A DNA stretch of 62,214 nt from Clostridia bacterium (GCA_017431005.1 JAFRLY010000021.1:1-62214); one strand, 5' to 3'. Numbered from the stretch's first letter, positions 7,647-16,861 are shown. Made by a program: numbers and translations. The notes: a model not told the origin generated them from the sequence alone.

Positions 7647-8315
7647 TTACCTTGTTACGTCATTTTCGGATTCCGCCGCGGGAAGAAAAGCACTGAAGCA
7701 GCAGAGCAGCGCGCCGCTGATCAGCACTCCACCGAGAATATCCGTGAACCAATGAACGCCGGAAGCGAAGCGGCCGAGCACCGTGATCACTGCCAGCGCT
7801 ACGCACAACGCGCGCAGGACGACGGCCAGGCGGGGATTCTTCACATAACGGTCAAGAATCATGGAGGCGCTGAGATAGATCGTGCAGGCCAGCATGGTAT
7901 GGGAGGACGGGAAGGACGCCTCCGGTACGGTTTCGCCCTCCATGAGAACGGGGCGGTAATTGACAATAACCTTTTCAAAGAGTACATAGATCACCAGGAC
8001 AGCAGCATACAGCGCGGCAAGACGCAGCAGGCAGCCGTCCACCTTCCGGACGGAGCGGCTCTGAATCAGCTGAAAGCCGCCGAAGGCCGCGAAGCAGGCA
8101 GCCAGCAGAATAGCCAGGTAGCCTGTTATCTGGGTCAGCTTATACAGCGCGGAATGCATGCCGACGCCGGAATGCACCGCCAGGTTGACGGAGGACAGAC
8201 CGACAGACGTATCAGCCGGGCCGACGGGTGCGACATCCACTGCGCGGACAAGAACGATCAAAACAAAAAAAAGGATAAAGAAAACACAGCTCCAGACGAG
8301 AGAATACTTCTTCAT
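7647..8315 (-). CDS. PAP2 family membrane phosphatase
   Basis: Integral membrane phosphatase of 222 residues, related to phosphatidic acid, phosphatidylglycerophosphate and undecaprenyl-pyrophosphate phosphatases. The tripartite signature is present: EKVIVNYRP (motif 1), FPSSHT (motif 2) and GRFASGVHWFTDILGG (motif 3 with catalytic His and Asp). About six membrane segments, the first at the N-terminus (SLVWSCVFFILFFVLIVLV). GGAGGG precedes ATG 8315. It is first in an operon with the YitT-like gene, read from the promoter at 8351-8379. The lipid substrate cannot be assigned. Confidence 0.88.
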   Translation of the reverse strand: MKKYSLVWSCVFFILFFVLIVLVRAVDVAPVGPADTSVGLSSVNLAVHSGVGMHSALYKLTQITGYLAILLAACFAAFGGFQLIQSRSVRKVDGCLLRLAALYAAVLVIYVLFEKVIVNYRPVLMEGETVPEASFPSSHTMLACTIYLSASMILDRYVKNPRLAVVLRALCVALAVITVLGRFASGVHWFTDILGGVLISGALLCCFSAFLPAAESENDVTR

Positions 8316-8350
8316 GGAATCCCTCCAATGTCAGAATCATAAACAAATCC

Positions 8351-8379
8351 ATTATAATGAACAGGAGAAGAAATGGCAA
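8351..8379 (-). promoter_or_regulatory. Promoter of the PAP2-yitT operon
   Basis: Reading the minus strand: TTGCCA (8379-8374), 17-base spacer, TATAAT (8356-8351), 36 bases before the PAP2 start. A near-consensus sigma-A promoter. Confidence 0.8.
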
Positions 8380-8423
8380 GAGAAGGCACAAGGCCGGAAA
8401 TCGGAAAAAGGGGATTTTTGTCC

Positions 8424-8451
8424 TTGACAAACCGTTTTCTTGTGATATAAT
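8424..8451 (+). promoter_or_regulatory. Promoter of tRNA-Trp
   Basis: Full-consensus TTGACA (8424-8429) and TATAAT (8446-8451) with a 16-base spacer, 16 bases upstream of the tRNA 5' end. A strong constitutive-type promoter. Confidence 0.93.
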
Positions 8452-8467
8452 TCCACATGTTCGGCTT

Positions 8468-8541
8468 AGGGGCATGGTGTAATGGTAACACGTGGGTCTC
8501 CAAAACCTTTGTTGAGGGTTCGAATCCTTCTGCCCCTGCCA
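8468..8541 (+). tRNA. tRNA-Trp (CCA anticodon)
   Basis: Complete 74-base cloverleaf: acceptor AGGGGCA/TGCCCCT, D-stem GTGT/ACAC, anticodon loop CTCCAAA (anticodon CCA), T-arm GAGGG-TTCGAAT-CCTTC, discriminator G and encoded 3' CCA. The anticodon stem TGGGT/ACCTT is weak, with a T-T pair at its outer end and a G-T pair. Monocistronic between its own promoter and the terminator at 8543. Confidence 0.95.
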
Positions 8542-8542
8542 A

Positions 8543-8573
8543 GCAAAAACCTCCGCTTTGCGGAGGTTTTTGC
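8543..8573. terminator. Bidirectional intrinsic terminator
   Basis: Perfect 14-bp stem (8543-8556 paired with 8560-8573, loop TTT) with A-run on one side and T-run on the other, so it works in both directions. It ends the tRNA-Trp transcript on the plus strand and the long minus-strand operon that ends with the nucleosidase gene. Confidence 0.93.
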
Positions 8574-8590
8574 TATACAGCCTGAAGTTA

Positions 8591-9265
8591 TCACAGACTT
8601 TGTATAATTTTCAGCAGCAGGCGGAATGCTTTCGAAGCACTGGAAATGACATTCTTCTCGAAATCGGTGCCTGTTCCGTCATAGGTATCGGAAATGCACT
8701 TGACAGAAAGGCAGGGAACGTTGTTCAGCGCGCAGATCCTGGCGATGGCAGCGATCTCCATATCACAGATATCACAGCCCAGCGCCCGGAGCTCCCGCTT
8801 ATCCGCCTGAGCTTCCACAAACCGGTCGCCGGACGCAACCGTGGCCTCCCGGAGGGAGGGCATGACGGACAGGGCTTTCCGGATGAGGCCCGCATTCAGC
8901 GGGATGAATTCATCCGGAAATTCGGCATACTGATGCTTCTTTACCGGATCGATCGGAGAGACGTCAAAATCATAATGGCAGACGCGGCGGACCACGAACA
9001 GCTCCTCCACCCGCAGCAGGGGATCGAGTGCGCCAGTGACGCCGAAATTGAAGACGGCCTCGCAGCCCCCCCAGGTGATCAGCAGCTGGGTGGCGGCCGC
9101 GGCGTCGATTTCGCCGTACCCGGAGAGCATGGCCAGCACTTCATGGCCGTAAAGCTTCGTTCTATAAACTGTCAGGCGGCCGACGGACAAGGCTTCGATT
9201 TCCGACCCGTTTCCCAGAAAGGATTTCAGCTCCCGTTCTATGGCAATGATCAGACCGATTTTCAT
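8591..9265 (-). CDS. mtnN: MTA/SAH nucleosidase
   Basis: 5'-methylthioadenosine/S-adenosylhomocysteine nucleosidase (purine nucleoside phosphorylase superfamily), 224 residues, cytoplasmic. It removes adenine from MTA, SAH or 5'-deoxyadenosine in the methyl cycle. Visible features: N-terminal KIGLIIAIERE with the conserved Glu, FNFGVTGALDP, the ribose-binding MEIAAIA (family MEGAA) and CISDTYDGTG with the catalytic Asp. Some positions drift from the E. coli enzyme, for example FGVTG for GSAG-type residues, so specificity is not certain. AAAGGAG precedes ATG 9265; it begins 5 bases after the xylanase stop and ends at the shared terminator 8543-8573. Confidence 0.82.
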   Translation of the reverse strand: MKIGLIIAIERELKSFLGNGSEIEALSVGRLTVYRTKLYGHEVLAMLSGYGEIDAAAATQLLITWGGCEAVFNFGVTGALDPLLRVEELFVVRRVCHYDFDVSPIDPVKKHQYAEFPDEFIPLNAGLIRKALSVMPSLREATVASGDRFVEAQADKRELRALGCDICDMEIAAIARICALNNVPCLSVKCISDTYDGTGTDFEKNVISSASKAFRLLLKIIQSL

Positions 9266-9270
9266 GACGG

Positions 9271-10509
9271 TTACTCTTCTCCTTTCAGCGTATGATAAAC
9301 AGCGTCAAAGGATGTTTTGACCTCATACTTCTCTGTAATGAGGCCGCCGTAAGGGCTGTTCAGCTTCCATGTGTAATTGTCATGCGGAAGCTGCGGACAA
9401 TCCACGATTCCCCAGATGCAGACAGCCGTGAGCGGACGGGATCCGTCCCTGTTTGCCTTCATGAAGGCTTCACGGAAGAGCTTTTCATAGAAGGCGGCAT
9501 GCTCCGGCGCCTTATCCGGATCATAGTTCCGGACGGCCATTTCCGTCAGCTGGACCTCCAGACCGTGGGAATGATAAAGCGCAATGGAGTCAGAAACGGA
9601 ACGGATCAGATTCGGATCCAGACAGCCGGACTGTGAACCATAGCCGCCCAGGTATCCCTGCATGCCGATGCCGTCGATCAGTTTCCGGGAACTTCCGTCC
9701 GCGTTCAGCGCATAGCTGTTGACGGATTCCGCAAGCTTCAGCGCCGCGGCGCGCTTTTCCGGCTGGAACAGGTTGTAATCGTTATAGAAGAGCGTGATAT
9801 CCGCCCCGAGCTTTTCCGCCGTATCCCGGGCACAGAGGAAAGCATACTCCACATAATCATCGCCCACATAATCCAGGAACGGATTCGGACCGCCGTTCCG
9901 GGCGGTGCGAAGATGCCTGGGATCATCAGCCCTGTATTCAGCCGCGCTGTCGCCGATGGCCTCGTTTACCACATCCCAGCAGTAAATGACGCCGGGGAAA
10001 TTTTCCTCAAAATGAGTGACTACCTGTTCAATATAGCTGGCGAGCCGGACCCGCATGGTTTCCTGATCAGTCACGGGATTCTTCACATCGTAGCCCTCAT
10101 GGAAGAACCAGGGTGTCATATAGGCATCCCACACCAGCACATGGCCGCGTACACCTATATTGTGGGCCCGGGCATAGGTGAGCATCCGGTCTGCCCGCAT
10201 ATAGTTCATGCGCGGCATGCCGTCCTCACTCTTTTGGGAGGCTGCCTGATCCAGGAGAGAATAGGCCTTGGTCTCGTTGGTGCAGGTGAGCGAGTTGAAA
10301 TGGCGGGAAACAAAGGCCAGATACGCCGGGCGGTTCAGATCATCAAAGCTGAAGCAGCCGCCGAGTTTAAAGCCGAAGGGCTCTGCCAAGGAAAACAAGG
10401 GGTCGTATTCCTCAGAGGCTTTTCCAGAGGATTCCGCCGTTGAAAAAACAGGAAAAAGGCACAGAACCACGACGCAGATAAGAACCAGAATACGGATCAG
10501 GATGGACAT
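9271..10509 (-). CDS. Secreted GH10 endo-1,4-beta-xylanase
   Basis: Family 10 xylanase, 412 residues, hydrolysing internal beta-1,4 bonds of xylan outside the cell. N-terminal signal peptide (SILIRILVLICVVVLCLFPV, cleavage near residue 25). The single catalytic TIM barrel shows RGHVLVW (121-127), the acid/base Glu183 in WDVVNEAI, and the nucleophile Glu323 in VQLTEMAV; FYNDYN and WGIVD are also family features. No carbohydrate-binding module or cell-wall anchor is present. GGAGG precedes ATG 10509. It is embedded in a run of nucleotide-metabolism genes, not a polysaccharide locus. Confidence 0.95.
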   Translation of the reverse strand: MSILIRILVLICVVVLCLFPVFSTAESSGKASEEYDPLFSLAEPFGFKLGGCFSFDDLNRPAYLAFVSRHFNSLTCTNETKAYSLLDQAASQKSEDGMPRMNYMRADRMLTYARAHNIGVRGHVLVWDAYMTPWFFHEGYDVKNPVTDQETMRVRLASYIEQVVTHFEENFPGVIYCWDVVNEAIGDSAAEYRADDPRHLRTARNGGPNPFLDYVGDDYVEYAFLCARDTAEKLGADITLFYNDYNLFQPEKRAAALKLAESVNSYALNADGSSRKLIDGIGMQGYLGGYGSQSGCLDPNLIRSVSDSIALYHSHGLEVQLTEMAVRNYDPDKAPEHAAFYEKLFREAFMKANRDGSRPLTAVCIWGIVDCPQLPHDNYTWKLNSPYGGLITEKYEVKTSFDAVYHTLKGEE

Positions 10510-10556
10510 TACATTGACCTCCGGGGAAAATAGTTTCAGGAATGTTGACCGACAGT

Positions 10557-12203
10557 TTATTCCTCATCCAGTGTGCAGCCGCCGATGAACTCGCGCAGGA
10601 GGGAAAGCGGCGGGATCTCATCCAGAAGAGAACGGTCCACATCCGGCAGATAGTTCAGGATCTTGATCAGGCGGCGGGCAAGCAGATACTCCGAGGAGGA
10701 GGCGGGCACAGCCTTCAGCATGTCATAGACGAAGAGCTTCAGAATCGGGAGCTCATAATGAAGCGCAGTGTTGAACATGCTGTCCGCATTCTCCTGATAT
10801 TTGAAAATATAGGCTTCTTCGCCCCGGCGGACACTTGGCCACAAGGCGAGCGTCTCCTCCGGCGGGGTGCCGCGGAACAGATTGTCCCGGACAACTCTGC
10901 GCAGCAAACGGACGTCCGTGGTGCGGATACGGTTATGGTCATCCAGGTTCAGGCAGGTGAGGGCGCTGACGAAGATCCGGTAAATCTCATCCGGCGGAAG
11001 ATCCTTCGAGACCTCAGGATTCAGGCCGTGAATGCCCTCGAGGATAATGATCTCACCCGGTGCAAGGGAGGTCGGCGGAGTCAGATAATCCCGCTCGCCG
11101 TCCACAAAATCGAAGCCGGGCATGAAAACCTCTTCACCGGCAAGGAGTGAATTCAGAGTGGAGCTAAGCAGATCGAGATCCAGACCCTCCGGGGTCTCCA
11201 GATCCGGGTTGCCCTCGCTGTCCTTCGGCATGTCCTCCCGGTTGCGGTAGAAATCATCCATGGAAATGCGGCGGGAGGGATGACCGAACATCTGCAGATG
11301 CACGGCAAGGCGGCCCGCAAAGGTGGTTTTTCCGCTGGATGAGGGACCGGCCAGCAGGACGATATGCTTGTTTTCCTCGTGGATGCGGCGGGCGATATCG
11401 TTCAGGGCCGATTCATGGAGCACCTCGTTGACGCGGATGAAATTGCGCAGGCGCTTTTCATCAATCATGCGGGAAACATCGGACACGTTGGAGATTCCCA
11501 GAATGGAGCACCAGTCGGCGCTCTGCTGGAAGATCTCCAGATGGCGTGGCCTGTAGACGTACGGCGCGGCATGGTCGAAATCCTTGCCTGCCGGCAGCTG
11601 CAGCACAAAGCCACCCCGGAGCTCAAAGAGCGTAAAGACCCGCACATATCCCGTTGAAACTGTCATGGCGCCGTAAAAGTATTCCCACATGCCGTCAATG
11701 GAATACATGTTGAAATACGGAACCGGGCGGCGCTTCAGCAGCTCCACCTTATCCGGCTGCTTCTCCTCCTCAAAATAGGCGATGGCATCCTCCCGGGTCC
11801 ACTGCCTGCGGACGAAGGCCAGATCCAGGTCAATGATGCGGCGCATCTCATTTTCCAGCTTCACGATATCCTGACGGTGCAGCTGCATGCCGGGCAGACG
11901 GACGAAAACACCGTAGCCCACGGAATACTCGATGCGCACCTGCTGATAGGGAAAGAGATGCTTGAGAGCAAGAAGCATGACAAAACGAAGGGAACGTTCA
12001 TATACCCGGCGGCCTTCTTCGTGTTCCAGCGTCAGCGGCTGCAGGGAACAATCCTGGTCCAGCGGATCGTTCAGCTCACGGACAACGCCGCCGCTGAGCG
12101 CGGCCAGGGTGCCGCGGGGAAATGCGTCAAGTGCCTCCAGACAGGCGCGCACAGTGGTTCCCTCGGGAAAGGCTTTTTCGCGGTCCTTTACACGGATTAA
12201 CAT
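10557..12203 (-). CDS. TGS-domain nucleoside (uridine-like) kinase
   Basis: 548-residue cytoplasmic protein. The N-terminus (about 1-60) resembles a TGS domain, the middle (about 60-250) a threonyl-tRNA-synthetase-like accessory region (HLFPYQQVRIEYSVGYG), and the C-terminal half is a P-loop uridine kinase/phosphoribulokinase fold with GPSSSGKTT (about residues 282-290), MDDFY, and EGIHGLNP. This fused arrangement is widespread in Clostridia. The kinase substrate is likely a nucleoside, but it is not proven here. Start ATG 12203 has AAGGAGGGG; the longer frame to 12248 is not supported. Confidence 0.85.
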   Translation of the reverse strand: MLIRVKDREKAFPEGTTVRACLEALDAFPRGTLAALSGGVVRELNDPLDQDCSLQPLTLEHEEGRRVYERSLRFVMLLALKHLFPYQQVRIEYSVGYGVFVRLPGMQLHRQDIVKLENEMRRIIDLDLAFVRRQWTREDAIAYFEEEKQPDKVELLKRRPVPYFNMYSIDGMWEYFYGAMTVSTGYVRVFTLFELRGGFVLQLPAGKDFDHAAPYVYRPRHLEIFQQSADWCSILGISNVSDVSRMIDEKRLRNFIRVNEVLHESALNDIARRIHEENKHIVLLAGPSSSGKTTFAGRLAVHLQMFGHPSRRISMDDFYRNREDMPKDSEGNPDLETPEGLDLDLLSSTLNSLLAGEEVFMPGFDFVDGERDYLTPPTSLAPGEIIILEGIHGLNPEVSKDLPPDEIYRIFVSALTCLNLDDHNRIRTTDVRLLRRVVRDNLFRGTPPEETLALWPSVRRGEEAYIFKYQENADSMFNTALHYELPILKLFVYDMLKAVPASSSEYLLARRLIKILNYLPDVDRSLLDEIPPLSLLREFIGGCTLDEE

Positions 12204-12257
12204 GGATGAACCCCCCTCCTTCACGGTGCAGATATTTGATTGGAACAAAAAGCGGAA

Positions 12258-13259
12258 TCAATCGAAAGGCATGTTCGCAATGCCGGCGGACAGCAGCTCC
12301 TCATCCGGATCCGGAAGGGCGCCGTGTTCAGCCAGATAACGCTCCTGCCGCTGGCGGGCCTGGAGCTGTTTGGTATGCACATAAGCGACATTTTCGGCGC
12401 TGGCAGGGGCGGTTGTGCGGGACATCAGCTTTTTCCCGTCATCATCGACACGGAAGCGCAGGCGGATCAGCATCCGCCCGTGATGGCCGCATTTCGCCAC
12501 TGCGATATAACGATCCACGCTCTGCTTAATATATTCGCCGTCGAGCGTCAAAACCCTTCCGCATCGCGGGCAAGCGGGATGCAGCGCCGCCTCGCTGGCC
12601 AGCGCCTCCTTCACGGAATCAAAGATATCGCCGGAGATCCGCTCCCTGCTGATCCGGTGGGAATGGATCAGGGGACGCGGCTTCTGGGGATAATTCAGAA
12701 CAGCGTCCGGATTCTCCAGGGTTCTGAAAACCAGGGCTGTGTACCAGGCGTCGTTCCTGGCATTATGGAAGGCCATGCTCTCCTCTTCCGGAATACCGGT
12801 GAGATCCATGGCGGCCTTCAGGCCGGAACGATCCTTCAGCTGATGCTCGACGCTGAAAAGCTTCTGGATATCATACATAGGTGCGAGGGGAATATCCTGG
12901 CAACTGAAAAACTCAATGTTCTGATAAAGGACGCTGACATCGTCACAGCCCCAGGTCAGGAGGGCGTAATCCTCGCCGCACCAGTCCGAAAACTGCTGCA
13001 GAGCCTCCCGGAAGGCCGGGGCACCGGCCAGCGTTTCCGAGTCCAGGCCGGTCATCCGGCGGATGCGGGGATGAATGCGCAGGTAATGCGTCGGCGCGAT
13101 CGGAATGGAAATGGATTCCACCGGGCTGAAGGCGTCATCCAGTCGGACGGCGCCGATCTGAATCATCTCGAACATCAGACGGTCCCCGACCTCACGGAAG
13201 GCGCGGGACTGATAGGAGATGGGCTGATTCCACTCCAGATCCAGAACAATATAATGCAT
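12258..13259 (-). CDS. DEDDh 3'-5' exonuclease family protein
   Basis: 333 residues. The first ~185 residues are an RNase T/DnaQ-like DEDDh exonuclease of the ERI-1/KapD type: DLEWNQ (Exo I Asp/Glu), LTWGCDD (Exo II) and HNARNDAWYTA (Exo III, catalytic His and Asp). After it comes a Cys pair CPRCGR and CGHHG (about 228-260), possibly a small zinc site, then a charged tail. Acts on nucleic acid 3' ends; whether RNA or DNA is unknown. AGGAGG precedes ATG 13259; the gene follows the FAD oxidoreductase by 24 bases. Confidence 0.85.
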   Translation of the reverse strand: MHYIVLDLEWNQPISYQSRAFREVGDRLMFEMIQIGAVRLDDAFSPVESISIPIAPTHYLRIHPRIRRMTGLDSETLAGAPAFREALQQFSDWCGEDYALLTWGCDDVSVLYQNIEFFSCQDIPLAPMYDIQKLFSVEHQLKDRSGLKAAMDLTGIPEEESMAFHNARNDAWYTALVFRTLENPDAVLNYPQKPRPLIHSHRISRERISGDIFDSVKEALASEAALHPACPRCGRVLTLDGEYIKQSVDRYIAVAKCGHHGRMLIRLRFRVDDDGKKLMSRTTAPASAENVAYVHTKQLQARQRQERYLAEHGALPDPDEELLSAGIANMPFD

Positions 13260-13283
13260 GGGAAGGAGAACCTCCTTACGGAA

Positions 13284-14534
13284 TTAATCAGGATGAATTT
13301 CCAGAGCATGAGCCGCGGCATGCGCCCCGGCCAGCGCGCCGGTGGACCAGGCGATCTGCAGATTGTAGCCGCCGGTATGGGCGTCCACATCAATCAGCTC
13401 CCCTGCAAAGAAGAGCCCGGAGCAGAGCCTGCTGGCCATGGTGCCGGGCTGCAGTTCCCGGACAGATACACCGCCGCGGGTAACCACCGCCTCCTCCAGC
13501 GGACGCGGCGCAGCAATATGCAGCGGCAGGGCCTTCAGGGCATGCACGAGAACTTCCCGCTGGGAACCGGTGACCTGGCTGCAGGGAAGCGCGGCAGGCA
13601 CGCTGCAGAGCGACGGAAACAGCTCCGCCATGCGGGCAGGAAGCAGCCCGGGAAGCACATGAACCAGCTGTCTGCGCCCGGCAGCAAGGAAATCACGGCG
13701 CAGACGGGCATCCAGCTGCTCCGGCGTGAGGCCTGGCTTCAGATCAATCAGGAGCTCCGTTGTGCTCAGATCAGCGGGAAGATGGCAGCTGACCTCCAGC
13801 ACCAGCGGACCTGAGACACCGAAATGCGTGAAGAGCATTTCCCCCAGCTCCTGCCAGCGGATTATTCCGGAAACAGTAAGGGAAAGCGATACATTTTTCA
13901 GACTGATACCCTGCAGCTTCGCGGGCCAGGTCTCCTTCGCGGCCAGCCCGACAAGAACAGGCTCGGGATCAGCCAGGGTATGGCCGGCGGAAGCAGCCAG
14001 GCGCCAGCCGTCCCCTGTTGAGCCGGTGGATGGATATGAAAGGCCACCGGTCGCCAGAACGACCGCACCGGCCGGCAGCTCCGCGCCGTCCGCCAGACGG
14101 ACGCCGGCGACCCGGCCGTCACGCAGCAAAAGATCCTTTACCTCAGTGTTCAGGCGCACCTCCACACGGCGCTGCCTCAGCAGCGCGGTCAGCGCGCGCG
14201 TGACGTCACTGGCCTTTTCGGAAGCCGGGAAGGCTCTGCGGCCGCGCTGCACCGTGACCGGGCAGCCGGCATTCTCCAGCAGGCGCATCATATCCTGCGG
14301 CGAAAAAAAATCAAGCGCGCTGTAAAGAAAGCGGGGATTCCTTGCTACCTGGGTAAGAAAGGTATCCCGGTCGCAGTCATTGGTGAAATTACAGCGCCCT
14401 TTTCCGGTGATATATACTTTTTTACCGAGCTTCTCATTATGCTCCAGAAGGGTGACCGACGCCCCCGCGTCCGCCGCGAAAACGGCGGCCATCATTCCGG
14501 ACGCGCCGCCCCCGACAACGATCACCCGAGCCAT
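13284..14534 (-). CDS. HI0933/YhiN-type FAD-dependent oxidoreductase
   Basis: Flavoprotein of 416 residues. N-terminal dinucleotide-binding GGGASGMMAAVFAADAG (about 8-24), then GKGRCNFTN, LATGGLSYPSTGSTGDGW, FTHFGVSGP, VTRGGVSV and the C-terminal FAGELIDVDAHTGGYNLQIAWSTG, all hallmarks of the YhiN/HI0933 family. The physiological reaction of the family is unknown. Start ATG 14534 has GGAGG; the longer frame to 14597 would begin inside the promoter at 14569-14597. It opens the five-gene minus-strand run ending at 8591. Confidence 0.9.
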   Translation of the reverse strand: MARVIVVGGGASGMMAAVFAADAGASVTLLEHNEKLGKKVYITGKGRCNFTNDCDRDTFLTQVARNPRFLYSALDFFSPQDMMRLLENAGCPVTVQRGRRAFPASEKASDVTRALTALLRQRRVEVRLNTEVKDLLLRDGRVAGVRLADGAELPAGAVVLATGGLSYPSTGSTGDGWRLAASAGHTLADPEPVLVGLAAKETWPAKLQGISLKNVSLSLTVSGIIRWQELGEMLFTHFGVSGPLVLEVSCHLPADLSTTELLIDLKPGLTPEQLDARLRRDFLAAGRRQLVHVLPGLLPARMAELFPSLCSVPAALPCSQVTGSQREVLVHALKALPLHIAAPRPLEEAVVTRGGVSVRELQPGTMASRLCSGLFFAGELIDVDAHTGGYNLQIAWSTGALAGAHAAAHALEIHPD

Positions 14535-14568
14535 AAAACGCCTCCGATCCAAACAATAGCCTGCCGCT

Positions 14569-14597
14569 ATTATAAGGAGTTCAGAGGCGCTTTGCAA
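14569..14597 (-). promoter_or_regulatory. Promoter ahead of the yhiN-like operon
   Basis: Minus strand TTGCAA (14597-14592), 17-base spacer, TATAAT (14574-14569), 34 bases before the oxidoreductase start. It lies just after the histidine kinase stop, giving the downstream genes their own transcription. Confidence 0.78.
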
Positions 14598-14602
14598 GGC
14601 GA

Positions 14603-15982
14603 TTATTTTTTCTCAGCGGGGGCGGAAATCCGGGGGAGCAGCACTGTAAGGGCAAGCCTGCTGTCCGACTCCATTTCTGCGGAGGCAGAACCACCGTGCT
14701 TTTCCGCCACGGCAGCGGCGATGGACAGGCCGATGCCGAAGCCGGCCTTCTTTCCTTTGCTGCGGGAGGGATCGGCACGGTAAAAGCGGTCAAAGAGATG
14801 ACTGCACTGCTCAGGTGTCAGGGGCACCGGGACGCCGTTGGAAATCCTGATCCGTACCTGGCGGCCGGCCGCTTCGGCGGAAACGCGGACCGGTTTATCC
14901 GGGACGGCGTATTTGGCTGCGTTATCGCACAGGGTGGAGAGCATCCGGGTTACGGACGGCGCGTCGCCGCTGATCCAGAGCGAATCATCCGCGTTCACAG
15001 AAAACTCTGAGCCGTTGAACTCCGCCATGGCCTCATAGGGCTCGGTCACCTCCCGGATCAGGGAAGCGATGCGCAGGGGTTCAAAAACCAGACTGGGATG
15101 ATCCTCCTCGAGGCGGGAAAGATATACCAGCTCATCCACCAGGCGGCGCAGGGACGCCGTCTGCTTGCGGGTGCTTTCAACCCAGGGATTGTCCGGTGTT
15201 TCCATGGACAACAGCTGCATATTGGTTGAGATCACGGTCAGAGGCGTTTTCAGCTCATGGCTGGCATCGGTGATAAAGCGTTTCTGTTGCTCTATGTTCC
15301 GGAGAGTCGGCTGAATGGCGTACCCGCTGGCCAGCATGGAAACAACAAAGGCCAGCAGAATGCCGACTATACAGGCGAGACCGGAGATCAGCAGCAGGGT
15401 GCGCACGGCCGCGAAACGGGTTTCACAGTTCATCAGAACGACCAGACTCTGATCTGAAGAGACCAGAGTCTGAAAAGCGTAATCATCAATAAAACCTGAA
15501 GCCTTACCCGAGGCCAGGGCGCGGGAAGCCAGGGAAAGACAGGTTTCCTCAGAAAGCTCCGTAATCCGGCGGGAATCCAGGAGCGCCAGGGAGCCAGACG
15601 CGTCCGAAACGACGGAAAACCAGAGGGATTCGGAAACCATGTTCCGCGCGTGACGGCTGTCCTGCAGCTGCTGCCGTGCCCAACCCCGGTCAAAATGCTG
15701 GCCGCGGAGACGGCCGGATGCGCCGGCACCGTTCTGATCCTTCGGGAAGGGGGGCGGCGTTTCCGCGTCCTCCGAAACCGCAGCGGCGTCCTCCTTAGGA
15801 AGGACATCCGGCCCGGCAGCGCCTGAGCTCTCCGTTTCCGCGATCAGGGCGACGGTATTCAGCAGCTCCTGACGGACGGAGAACCAGTTGCTGAGATTGA
15901 TGATTCCCACGACCAGTACCATGGCCAGGGTAAGCGCCAGCAGCGTGATGCCGACAAACCGGCGCCGAAGTTTTCTGATCAT
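14603..15982 (-). CDS. Sensor histidine kinase
   Basis: Membrane sensor kinase of 459 residues partnered with the OmpR-type regulator upstream. First membrane helix at about 11-30, an external region of ~165 residues rich in Pro/Asp/Gln with no domain I recognise, second helix at about 195-220. Cytoplasmic part: HisKA with DASHELKTPLTV (phospho-His near residue 240), N-box CDNAAKYA, and GFGIGLSIA (G-box) followed by EKHGGSASAE. ATG 15982 has GGAGG and starts 22 bases after the regulator gene. The external signal is unknown. Confidence 0.92.
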   Translation of the reverse strand: MIRKLRRRFVGITLLALTLAMVLVVGIINLSNWFSVRQELLNTVALIAETESSGAAGPDVLPKEDAAAVSEDAETPPPFPKDQNGAGASGRLRGQHFDRGWARQQLQDSRHARNMVSESLWFSVVSDASGSLALLDSRRITELSEETCLSLASRALASGKASGFIDDYAFQTLVSSDQSLVVLMNCETRFAAVRTLLLISGLACIVGILLAFVVSMLASGYAIQPTLRNIEQQKRFITDASHELKTPLTVISTNMQLLSMETPDNPWVESTRKQTASLRRLVDELVYLSRLEEDHPSLVFEPLRIASLIREVTEPYEAMAEFNGSEFSVNADDSLWISGDAPSVTRMLSTLCDNAAKYAVPDKPVRVSAEAAGRQVRIRISNGVPVPLTPEQCSHLFDRFYRADPSRSKGKKAGFGIGLSIAAAVAEKHGGSASAEMESDSRLALTVLLPRISAPAEKK

Positions 15983-16004
15983 AAAAAAGCGCCTCCGGAT
16001 CAAA

Positions 16005-16679
16005 TCAGGCATTTGTTTCCAGCGAATAGCCCGTGCCGCGGTGTACACGGATCTCAACGGCGGTATTCAGCTCTGCAAGCTTCTTCCGGAGCTGGGAAAT
16101 GTTGACCCAGACGACGTTGATCTCCGCCTCTGAATCCCAGTTCCAGATCCGGTCCATCAGCTGCTGAACGGAGAAAAGCTGGCGGGGATTTTCCATGAAG
16201 AGCAGCATGAGCTGATAGAGCTTGCCGGTCAGACGGACCGACTTTTTGCCGCAGAAAAGCTCACAGGAGCCCTTATCCAGCGTCAGGTCCGAAAAGGACA
16301 CGACGTCCGGGACATATGTATCCCGCCGGCGGAGCATCGCCCGGATCCTGGCCAGCAGTTCCGAGGCGTCAAAGGGCTTCGGCAGATAATCATCAGCGCC
16401 GGCATCCAGGCCGGCGACCCGGTCCTCCACAGCATCCCGGGCGGTCAGCAGAAGGCAGGGAACGGAACAACCCCCGGCACGGATTTTCTTCAGAGCGGTG
16501 ATCCCGTCCAGCTCCGGCATCATCCAGTCCAGAATCATGCCGTCATATTCCGTGGTCCTGACATATTCCACGGCGTCCGCTCCGTTATCCACGGCGTCCA
16601 CAGAATAGCCGGAACGCTCGAGCAGCGTTCTGACAGCACCGGACAGATCCGGATCATCCTCAGCGAAAAGCAGTTTCAT
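16005..16679 (-). CDS. OmpR/PhoB family response regulator
   Basis: 224 residues: receiver domain (1-115) with the acidic pair EDD, phospho-acceptor Asp in MILDWMMPE (near residue 51), LLTARD and KPF lysine; then a winged-helix DNA-binding domain with VHRGTGYSLE. The sequence INVVWVNISQLRKKL fits the recognition helix. GGAGG precedes ATG 16679. Cotranscribed with the kinase gene. Targets are unknown; the enzyme genes downstream could be among them, but no evidence shows it. Confidence 0.93.
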   Translation of the reverse strand: MKLLFAEDDPDLSGAVRTLLERSGYSVDAVDNGADAVEYVRTTEYDGMILDWMMPELDGITALKKIRAGGCSVPCLLLTARDAVEDRVAGLDAGADDYLPKPFDASELLARIRAMLRRRDTYVPDVVSFSDLTLDKGSCELFCGKKSVRLTGKLYQLMLLFMENPRQLFSVQQLMDRIWNWDSEAEINVVWVNISQLRKKLAELNTAVEIRVHRGTGYSLETNA

Positions 16680-16861
16680 ACAAGAAGCCTCCAGAAGTTA
16701 CTTACAGTTTTCCCGCCCATCCAATATCCATATCATAACAGAAAAGCAGGAAAAAAGAAAATTGATATCCTAAGGATAGTAACAGGACTTAAAATCAACT
16801 TAAAAAATTCAACCGAAGCTTGTGTGTAGCATCTGGACAAAAAGGGCACAGAAGTTGACAA

